Source: Pteria penguin
Lineage: Eukaryota; Mollusca; Bivalvia; Pterioida; Pteriidae
Direction: 5' to 3'
Length of the DNA stretch: 64,000 nt
Assembly (NCBI GenBank): GCA_035048485.1
Contig: CM068587.1
Span: forward strand, 55,656,288 to 55,720,287
Shown: in pieces, positions 39,215-64,000 of the stretch
Numbering within the stretch: the stretch's first letter is position 1
Layout of the letters: each line of letters begins with the position of its first letter
Notes under the pieces: generated by a model
Database searches by the model: none
Seen by the model: the letters and a program-made list of their open reading frames with translations, nothing else
What the model was told of the DNA's origin: nothing
Made by a program: the position numbers and the translations under genes

Positions 39215-40780
39215 TAGTATAATATACTAGCACATATAACACATTACCAAAATATTTGATTGTAGTGCAATTACGATACCGACTTAGGACGGTCATTTAA
39301 GTTGACAAAAGCCAAACCAATGGTGTGGTCAACAGGTTTACGGGCCCACCTTCCCACTCACCGTAACTGCAGAATAATCAAAGGACGTGCATATAAAAAT
39401 TCATAAATAATCCTCCATGTAAAGAACAAGGGTCAACAGGTATCGCATATTGAGAGGTCATAAAAATATAAAAAAGTAAGGAATTGTAATACACAATGAT
39501 ATAGAAATATATGCGACGTCAACATGTTAAACCGTGCTCTGCCAGTCTGAAAGCGAGCTAAGACCCTAGATATATAGGAGTCCCGACTAACAGTCAGAGG
39601 AGACGAGGTTCAGGACCATGTCTCCTCTGAAAGACGTTCGGACAAGGCCCGTCATATAGTCCCCACTGCCCTGTTAGTCAGTGTGCAACGTTCAAGTAAA
39701 AGTATGCATAAATGCATAAGGCTGTAGAGGGGCCAAATACAAGATCTACAGTCTTTTTGATGATCTCAATGTCATATGGTCTATTTGGAAGACGTTTGAC
39801 TATTTTATTACATGATAAAATAACGTTATCGGAGCCTTTTACTTTCCTTAGGTTATATACGATATCACCGTAATATTAGGATGGGAAATTCCATTGCATA
39901 CATAGTGTTGAAAAGAAATATTTCCAAATTTAGATAGAAGTTCTGAATAAGATCTAAAGAATTTGCCGAATGTTTATCTAAGCTTATGATATCTGTAACC
40001 CCGAGTTAATGGTTTAGTAGTAATTTGTAAATTTCGTTTATGAAAGTCCAAAACATCGGTGCAGCCTTTGACAAATCGAACTAATTGAGATATATAGATA
40101 CCATATGGTGGGAATCGAGGAACATCACCATCCAAGTAAGGAAAATTTACAATAGGAAATCCATAATCCTCACGTTTATCATAAATATTAGTATATATTA
40201 GGTGGTTGATAATTTTGATGTTCAAATCTAAGAAAGGTGTAGATTTATCTCAAGTATTAGCTTTATTCAATTTGAGCTCTGGCGGATATATTTCTGATAT
40301 AAATTGTTCGAATTCAGGGTTGTCGATAACCAAAATGTCATCCAGATATCTGCAAGTATTATTAAATTTGTCAATGAGGTCAAAAAGTTTTGATTTTTGA
40401 ATAGAAACCATAAAATCCCATTCATAACAATAAAGAAATAAATCTGCTATCAGAGGCGCGCAGTTAGTACCCATAGGAATCCCAACTATTTGTTGAAATA
40501 TCTTGCCATCAAATTGCACAAAAATATTATTCATGAGAAAACCTAGTGCTTTACACAATTCCTTGCAAGTCCAGTATTTATATGAAGTATTTTGTTTGTT
40601 GGAAAAGAATCCAGAGTTATTGGAAGTACATATGTAAGTTTTAGATTCTCTGTGAAAACACCATTGTGGAAGAGACAGCAACTTGCTTTTAATCAAATCA
40701 TGAGGCAGAGATGTATAAAGTGTAGAAAAATCAAATGTAGAAATTTGAATCGCTTTGAAGAATAGCTTCAACAAGAGAAA
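39215..40780 (-). mobile_element. Retroelement remnant with reverse transcriptase and R1 tail
   Basis: The longest RT remnant of the window. On the - strand it runs from RT coding sequence (40774 down to about 39650) through a 3' untranslated region into the full R1 tail, which ends near 39215. It is 5' truncated at about 40780. Other R1 copies are shorter versions of the same 3' end. The RT type is most like the endonuclease-poor, Penelope-like or related RTs common in molluscs; class assignment needs a tree. Confidence 0.78.
39974..40774 (-). pseudogene. Reverse transcriptase pseudogene
   Basis: Motifs in order: FDFSTLYTSLPH, VGIPMGTNCAPLIADLFLY and RYLDDILVIDN (catalytic DD), LNKANT, then after an in-frame TGA, FLDLNIKI, YDKREDYGFPIVNFPYLDGDVPR as two adjoining pieces, YGIYISQLVRF and GYRYHKLR. 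The frame continues below 39974 into KTFGKFF-type sequence. One TGA (about 40250) breaks an otherwise open frame, and the N-terminal part is absent, so it is not a working enzyme. Confidence 0.82.
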
Positions 40781-40799
40781 ATATATTTAGATAGGAAAA

Positions 40800-43785
40800 A
40801 CTAATATGATAAAAATAATAAAACAATATAAAAATATAAAAAGTGTAATGGAATGTGTTACTGATTCTGCATTGTCTATTCAATCATATCCTTTGTATGC
40901 TGTCATACATTTCATCAATCTGATCGGTACTTCTTCGTTGTTGATCAATCATAACATAAGCAGGATATATAAATCTGTTCATATCTTTTCCTTCTTTCAG
41001 ATATAAGGATAAGGGTTTTTTTCCACATAATGATTCTATTATAGTAATATATAACAAAAGATACACCACTTATCACGTACTATGAGCAGTAGCACGATAA
41101 AACAAAGAATTTCATCGTCACGATGAGGTTAAAACTCAGAAAAGAAATCAGCACTTTGGCTGAAAATTAGATGCTTAATTTAACATCAATTGCATAAAAA
41201 GGTCATTATATCAACAAGAAACGGGAAAACTAATAGAAAACCAAAATCAACACTTCGGTGGAAAATTAGATACTCAGATCATTATTTGCAGATAATACAA
41301 GGCCGTATAATATAAAAAGGGGGGTTGGGGTGGAAAGATTAAAACTAGTAGAAAATGAAAATCGGTTGAAGATAAGGTGATTGCTTTGCATTTCAGATAT
41401 TTATTCATTCGATTTCCACGCTTTAGACCTCAAGATCTACTGAAGAGACATGCAATATGCGCATGTGCACCAAAATAATTCATGCAAATATTTTCCAATA
41501 TTTATTATGCTCAATCTATTACCAATTATTCAAATGCAGGAAGGCAGATTATCGACAAGAAAACGGAAAACTAATAGAAAACAAAATCCACACTTTGGTT
41601 GAAAATTACTCGCTCAATTTATAATTAATAGAATGAACTTAACCCCCAATAAAGTGAGTTGCTGACAACTTTTGTCCCTTTCATATGGAGTTCATGTCTA
41701 GATAATTTTCCATTTCTCAGAATATAGGTATAGTTAGATGACAATGAGTACTGATCATCTGAATATTATCTTCAATATACGAGCACATTTCCTTTACATA
41801 GGTTGAAGGATATCTGCCTCTATGAGTTATAGGAATATATAAACAAATAACAATGGGACCAACTAGGTACCATTTAGTTTTACAAATAGTTTGTCAAAAT
41901 GCTTGACATTCCTTCAAATACCACAACTATATTCTTAGTCAATTAATGGTGATTTCAAGATATTTGACAATATATGTATGTATGATACAAAAGGCAACAC
42001 CTCTGTTTTTGAACTATAAATGTATATTTCCTATTTTCCACAGTTTTTTTTAAATATATTATACACCGAATCCGTTACTTTGTTTTTCAAGATTTTTAGA
42101 TTAGGGAAGAGTGGATTTTAAAATTTATTTGATTATCAAAAAGAGAAATGATACACCCAGGTCGCTGATTTCACCTGTGATTTCACCTGTGATTTCTTTT
42201 TCCAGAAGTATGCTCGCCCATCATTCTTTAATTTGTTGTGTATTTCTGCTACACAACACCGTTCATACTTCAGTACTTTTTATTATAGATTTGTATCTCT
42301 CTAATAATTATAAAGGCCATATGAGAAGCCTTCATATAATGTACGCTGTAAACTCGATACTATAATTTAGGTCACACAGAATGCATCCTTGAACATTAAT
42401 TGAATTAGGTATGTTTTCATTTTCACGTAATCAACTGCCTTGCATTCCCTTGTTAAATTACACACAGCAAATTAGCTTAGAAACGTTATATTTTACACTA
42501 CTTGGAATTTATAACACTTTTCATACATAACTATATTGATCGATCGATATTGTGCGTAGATGTATTACCATTTATAGAAACTGTTTGAGTTCTGTTTGCA
42601 TTGTTCATTACCGTATGACTAATTCCTGTCCTTTATTCTTCATATATCTGCCGTATTTTATAACAATATTTATTGATTGGTTAGGAGCAATGGTAGCTGA
42701 GGTGGTAGCGGGCTTCATTCGTAAGCGGTGAAGCTCCCTATTTGAGTCGAACTGGCAATTATAAAGTCCCCCACGAACATATCATTGGACTGTATTATTG
42801 ATAGTAATTTCAGCGTTTTCCGTGAATTCTTATGCGATGTAAAACAAGCAAATTGCAATCTTTTATTGTAAGTACCTCTGTCTTTGTAGTTTATTTCATA
42901 CAAGTTATTGTATCTGAGTGGGTAATTTTTTTTATCATCCGTTAAATGGTTTATTCCATGTTTAGAGTTTACATTTTTTGACAAAGTATGTTACATACAC
43001 GCTCTCTGAGTGCTTAGCATTATTAATAAATAAATATATATATATATATGTCCAGTTCGCACTGTTCTGAAAGCAAGTCGCTGGTTAATATTCCAAAAAG
43101 CGCACACCACTGCTACTACTTCCAGAGGGTAATCACAACCCGGTTTTTCAATGCTTCATAACTGAAACGAAATATATACTTCTAATTCACAATGACAAAA
43201 AGTTTTATTTTAATTAAGGAGTATCTCATTCATACACAGCTCTGTCAGAATTAATTCTTTGGCAATCTCTTTCAGGTCAATGAGGTGATAAGTCTGCTCT
43301 TCAATTAGGTATAATTTGGATATCCACAGCGTCAGCAATGAGCATCAATGAGTATCATTCCTTCTTTAACTATGTACAATGTGCCCCAAGATCGATAGAT
43401 TGGGGGCATTAGGTTGTCTGTCTGTCTGTCTGAGAACATTAGCCTTAGTCAAATTGTTTAACCGTGAGGGATAGAGACTTCATATCTCACAAGCGTACTC
43501 AATTGATATAGCTCTTTCAAACAGGGGGAAGGAGGGGGTTATGGGTGTATTGTGTGTATGACTTTTTCCCCTAGGAGGTTTGTTACTTTAGTGTTTCTTT
43601 TTTTCTAATTATTATTATTTGGGGGGGGGGGTTGCCTTTTCCTTGTACGTGCCATTGACGAAACAAAAATAGGACTTTAACACGAGACCTTTCTGTCAAT
43701 AGTCGAGTATTCTGTGCTAGACCGGTTCAGGGGAGAATAAAACATACTTAAATAAATAAATTATTTACATTGATTTTGCGCATTT
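40800..43785. other. Intergenic, no gene recognised
   Basis: AT-rich. Two similar segments around 41200-41290 and 41545-41610 share ACGGGAAAACTAATAGAAAACCAAAATC and (C/G)ACTTTGGTTGAAAATTA. The inverse of the 26370 repeat lies at about 41435-41480. No supported gene. Confidence 0.4.
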
Positions 43786-43789
43786 CAGA

Positions 43790-44175
43790 ACCCCTGAAAT
43801 TGTCACTGAGAAAGTTCTATGTTCGCTTCGGTGATTTCATAAGAGAATATGAAGTCCCCCTCAACAGAACGATTCATGACGTTCTGGAGTGCAATTGGAT
43901 GAGTGTTTGACAAATCATATTATGACGCCAATTTCACCATTTATGAACATTTCTGTGTGCATTTAGACTTTCACAGAATTTGACATAGTTCTATATAACT
44001 TGCAACGAGAGTTGTATTCAAATAGGAGACTTTCACTCTCCACGTGTACCTGGTCTCATCCCTGTATGTTTTTTCCGAGGTTTGCAACGGTTTGTATGGG
44101 AGAATTTCATAATTTAACCTCCCCTTTAAAATTTCGACACTGGATAACTGATCGGTACTTCGTTGTTTATTTATA
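43790..44175 (+). pseudogene. RT C-terminal remnant plus R2 tail
   Basis: The end of the RT frame reads LKLSLRKFYVRFGDFIREYE and stops at TGA near 43912. A spacer and the R2 tail follow (CAAATAGGAGACTTTCACTCTCC, CCTGGTCTCATCC, GGTACTTCGTTG). This copy directly links R2 to the RT coding end. It lies about 0.8 kb upstream of the globin ATG. Confidence 0.72.
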
Positions 44176-44953
44176 GATCTATATTTCACAAAGTAATTTA
44201 AGTAACTGTTCTTAAAAACAATATCATTGAATTAACATCATCTACATCCCACATATTTAGCTCATACATGTCTGTTATTCAGAGTTGTTACCTCTAGGTA
44301 TCACATGAAGTGTAGTATTCCAACACCGTAACACCATTATGGAAAGCGAAATTCGATTCTAGACACAGAAACATAACGGCCGTGGGTCTCCGGCGAAGCA
44401 ATATCATCGATGTAATCAGAATTATAATAAGAAGTGTTTAGAAAGTATTGGATGGAATTAAACGGTTCACAACAAACGGCCAAATTTGGAATATTTTATA
44501 TATCTCCATGTATTTCCAATACACGATGTCAAGGGAGCTGTAACAAGCGCTATACGGTTTAAATGTGTCTGGATAAAGGGTCGCTGGGAGAGCGTTCTGT
44601 TACAGTAGTCTCTACCTTATCAAATTAACGATAATTCTTAGGAATAGGGTAATAGTGTATCGAAGGAAGCCCGTAAAAACAGCTTTAGACTGTTTCATGT
44701 GTTTGAGCTCTGTTTTTCATGTAATTTGCTCATTGATAAGATGTCTTTTTTACATCATTCTTTTGTCTGAATAAATTCAACGCAGTTCTAAGATAGAGGA
44801 AATCCGATTAATACCTGGATTTTGCAGAATATATTGACTTTGATTAAATGAAAAGTTTTACATAACATAAGAATGGATTAGTAATTTTCACATTACTCTT
44901 GTAATAGGAGTTCTACTAGATGTTATAGTTCTGACGAGTTATTACGGATCATT
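44176..44953 (+). promoter_or_regulatory. 5' flank of the globin gene
   Basis: About 780 bp without recognised repeats before the globin ATG. It should hold the promoter and 5' untranslated region, possibly with an upstream exon. No clear TATA box or motif is claimed. Confidence 0.3.
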
Positions 44954-61308
<16,355 letters not shown>

Positions 61309-61991
61309 GTAAAGGATAATATGACTGACGTCAAAGAAAGTCGAGGAAGTTTTCAATTTTTTTTCAGTTTAGTAATGACGTTAGGTACATCTTGCCATTT
61401 AGCTGTAGTATGACATAATCTTTAACAAGGAATCATGTACTATGTGGATATGACAGTCGCTCTTTATATAAGAAAGTTTAGAGTCAGAATTTAACATCCA
61501 GGAAAATAATCAGGAGCAACTTATCTTTCGTCTTAAAACAAATTCTTAATTACAGTGAAGTGCTTTTGCAACCAATTCTATCTGCACTTGGCCTTACACG
61601 TAGGTATTCTGTGTTACAGGACATTTGTTTTGCAAAATAATTTTATTCAGTATAAGTTTATTGTTTACGTTTAATGTGATGAAGTTAATCGTAAATAAAT
61701 TTTACAAGAAAGAAAAATCACACATTATGTAAACATACGGCATTCAATGTCTGAGTACTTTCGTTTGTAAAGATGTGGCATTTTATGCTGTTAAAGTACA
61801 AATTTATCTAAAGATATTAATGTCTTATTTATTCATATTAACACAGAGAGTTGAGTTCTGTTTATAGACACGTAATCTGTAAGTTACAGAGTATGTCATA
61901 CGGACCTATACCTATATTGCACGGAGAACATTATTCCTCTAAATAGATTCCGTATCTCTATTTCTCCTTGATAGCCGATATTTTGTCTAGT

Positions 61992-62237
61992 GTATGGCGG
62001 TATGGATCACTGGATGAGGTCCCGGATTCGACCCCCGCCGAGAACACACTTATGTCCTGTCTTTCATATGAAACAGTAAAACCAGAGGTCTCGTGTCACG
62101 GTAAGTTTGGCACATAAATGAACCCTCACTACTTCCAGTGGGTCTTTTGCAAAGGTATGAATTTTTATGCAATGCATTATGCAGATGCCGTCACCATATA
62201 CGTAAATAATCGTAAAGTGACTATTATCAATCAATCT
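61992..62237 (+). mobile_element. tRNA-derived SINE, diverged
   Basis: Head GCGGTATGGATCACTGGATGAGGTCCCGGATTCGACCCCCGCC (B box GGATTCGACCC), body AAAACCAGAGGTCTCGTGTCACGG and GGGTCTTTTGCAAAGG, end ATGCAGATGCCGTCACCAT..CAATCAATC. The A box is damaged. Confidence 0.72.
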
Positions 62238-62924
62238 GTTTTGTCCAGTAGAATAGATCCCAGCTGATTATTGGTCGTTATCTCAGCATTTTACCTTGAA
62301 TTACAAATCATACATAAAACTTTCTGTTGAGCTAGGTAGTAAGACCACCCAAAGAAATTTGTTTTTCTGTTATACGAGATAAAATGCCATGAAATTATGA
62401 ATATCATTTTTATTACCCGACATCGACATGCGTTGATTATTATTAGTTAGTGTATAAGAAAAAACTGTAAGTGAGTTTTTCTGAATATCAGTTTTTTTTT
62501 TTGTTTCACCGTGAGTAGATGGCTAAATAGAATATGTGTATATAATTTTGTTAAAGGGGAAACTTTTTGGCCGTACGGTTGAAATCACGTGATTTGATTG
62601 GGGGCATGGTTTAACTAGTCGCCGAAGTCACTGTTTGTCTCCAGCTCGGGGTATTGGCTAGAGGCGCTGGATAATCGGGTTATTGGGTATGCCTGTAGAC
62701 GCCTGGTAGTCAGGATGTGTGAACATGCTATAGTTAAGTCTAAACAATGTGTGAGGTTTTGAATTGGTGATAGAAAGTACATTCTTCAGTCCCAGTTCTG
62801 AAGATTCTAGTAGTGATTTATTTTTTTCATTTGATGGTTTATATTACTTTTAGTGGGTGGGATGTTTGATGTATTTGATTGTTTTGACCTGTATTCAGAG
62901 AGTTTTATTTTGAAAAAGTTTGAG

Positions 62925-63255
62925 GACATTAGCCGATATTTCTTCCGTACTTTACAAATTACACATTTGGGCATAATTTATTTCCAATATTCGTGGGACT
63001 GATGTACAGATCTATTTTGCCTTCTGTCCAGACTGACTTCCCGAGTCTTTCTATCTAAATATCGAGAATCATCCCACATAACACGATGGCATAGCATTGT
63101 TCAGAACTTTTTGTATAGGAACTTTCTCTTTCTATGAATACGATGGTGAGGAGGGACGTCTGACTCTGGTCACCACATCTGCCATTTGCGATAATCCATC
63201 ACGCAGGGTGACGAAAAGCAATCAGGGCATCTGTGTTGCACTTCAAGTTGTGGAA
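62925..63255 (-). pseudogene. Broken Cys/Trp-rich coding remnant
   Basis: On the - strand one frame reads CPDCFSSPCVMDYRKWQMW, stop, then HRIHRKRKFLYKKF, stop, TMLCHRVMWDDSRYLDRKTR, and after a third stop IMPKCVICKVRKKY. Two of the three stops are TGA where W (TGG) would fit, and the third is TAA. The spacing of Cys, Trp and basic residues recalls an uncharacterised multi-copy family of invertebrate proteins whose name I cannot give with confidence. It looks like a decayed copy, perhaps carried by a mobile element. Confidence 0.5.
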
Positions 63256-63424
63256 TGAGAGGCTAATTGCCAGGTGATTCTGTGTCCACAAGGTCCTCTG
63301 TCAAAGTGCTGGTGGAGTATTTGTCCAGTCCCAGTCACTGTGTGCAAAAATAATGCCAGAAATGCCTGAAGCTTATCATGTGATAGATTCAAAGTTAAGG
63401 TTTTCATTGGTGGGTTTTATATAT

Positions 63425-63748
63425 TTTTATGACCTCTCAATATGCGATACCTGTTGACCCTTGTTCTTTACATGGAGGATTATTTATGAATTTTTAAATG
63501 TACGTCCTTTGATTGTTCTGCTGTCACGGAGAGTGGGAAGATGGGCCCGTAAACCGGTTAACCACACCATTTGTTTGGCTTTTGTCAAATTAGATGACCG
63601 TCCTAAGTCGGTATCGCATTTGCACTACAATCAAATATTTTTGTAATGTGTTACATGTGCTAGTATATTATTTACATTCATGTATTGTATAGCTCCATGG
63701 TGATTTCTGCCACATAACTGAGCCAGTAACTCCTATTTTTTCTTAGAA
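63425..63748 (+). mobile_element. R1 tail, complete short form
   Basis: Starts TATTTTTATGACCTCTCAATATGCGATACCTGTTGACCCTTGTTC and ends GAGCCAGTAACTCCTATTTTTTC. It is nearly the same length and start as the TSD-flanked copy at 51853. Confidence 0.75.
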
Positions 63749-64000
63749 ACAGAATGATGATATGTGGAAGAGATTCAGATATATTAAAACGCTTTCTCAT
63801 AATTAATTTTTAATTGCAAATTTTACTTTGTTCTCTTCATTACGTTAATTCTCCATTATCAATTTCCTTTCCGTATAAAAACAACGCATTAACATTTTCT
63901 GAGAAAATATTTAACCCAAAATAAAAAAAAAAAAAAAAAGTCTAGACTGTGGCTTCACAAGTCTTGAAGATCTTTATATGCATTCGTTTTGAATAAGGCA

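Larger units (their letters stand above)
61309..64000. other. Start of globin intron G7.0 (no exon 3 in the window)
   Basis: This intron runs off the window. No sequence resembling the G/H-helix end of a globin, with a tryptophan and a phase-0 acceptor, was found. It holds a SINE, a coding remnant and an R1 tail, listed separately. Confidence 0.6.

Noticed and set aside
42684..42762. Possible tRNA gene or SINE head (GGTAGCTGAGGTGGTAGCGG...GAGTCGAACTGG)
   Set aside because: The arms do not fold into a full cloverleaf by eye and no SINE body follows; at most a degraded tRNA-like relic.
61309..64000. Search for globin exon 3
   Set aside because: No frame with a G/H-helix pattern preceded by a phase-0 acceptor was seen; it is assumed to lie beyond the window.

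Overview
The window is nuclear DNA of an animal, most likely a bivalve or other mollusc. It is AT-rich, has canonical GT-AG introns, very short exons inside long introns, and dense retroelement tails, tRNA-derived SINEs, foldback elements and minisatellites. The organism is inferred from these features and was not checked against any database. No bacterial genes, rRNA, functional tRNA or CRISPR array was found.

Two host genes can be built, both on the + strand. (1) 487-26200 is a complete 20-exon gene, assembled by hand from splice sites and intron phases. Its exons sum to 2,100 nt, or 699 residues plus a stop. The product is a secreted, cysteine-rich mosaic: signal peptide, four two-exon Ly6/uPAR-like (LU) modules with a Ser/Thr linker before the fourth, another linker, a ShKT-like domain, a three-exon LU-like module, and then a second copy of linker, ShKT and three-exon module, ending in a short tail. 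Modules are bounded by phase-1 introns and the cuts inside them are phase 0, so modules can be duplicated without breaking the frame. Exons 10-14 and 15-19 are a tandem duplication of a five-exon block. (2) 44954 to beyond the window is the first two coding exons of a globin of the globin-X/neuroglobin type. It has an N-terminal Met-Gly-Cys acylation motif, the classical B12.2 and G7.0 intron positions, and distal and proximal histidines. A 15.9-kb intron separates its two exons; the last exon or exons lie to the right of the window.

Repeats by region: 0.75-1.24 kb, 64-bp tandem array; 3.1-4.9 kb, foldback element, inverted retroelement tails, a SINE and an RT scrap; 8.19-9.28 kb, CpG-rich element with perfect 18-bp inverted ends; 12.8 kb, a (TA)n tract beside a splice acceptor; 16.0-16.9, 17.3-17.5 and 17.5-21.25 kb, three minisatellites of about 35 bp, the last one about 3.6 kb long and ending exactly at an exon acceptor; 24.3-25.1 kb, the 3' end of a retroelement; 26.8-30.2 kb, 54-bp, 44-bp and about 187-bp arrays; 30.9-34.3 kb, foldback elements; 39.2-40.8 kb, a reverse-transcriptase remnant on the - strand; 43.8-44.2 kb, another RT remnant; 48-59 kb (globin intron), a foldback element, an RT pseudogene split by a nested insertion with a 12-bp target-site duplication, a SINE and 62-bp and 58-bp arrays; 61.9-63.8 kb, a SINE, a broken cysteine/tryptophan-rich coding remnant and a retroelement tail.

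Two dispersed families recur and are named here. R1 contains GACCGTCCTAAGTCGGTA and ends near TAACTCCTCTTTTTT. R2 contains CCTCCCGGGCACCTGGTCTC. Several copies are joined to the C-terminal coding end of a reverse transcriptase, so both look like 3' tails of related, mostly 5'-truncated retroelements.
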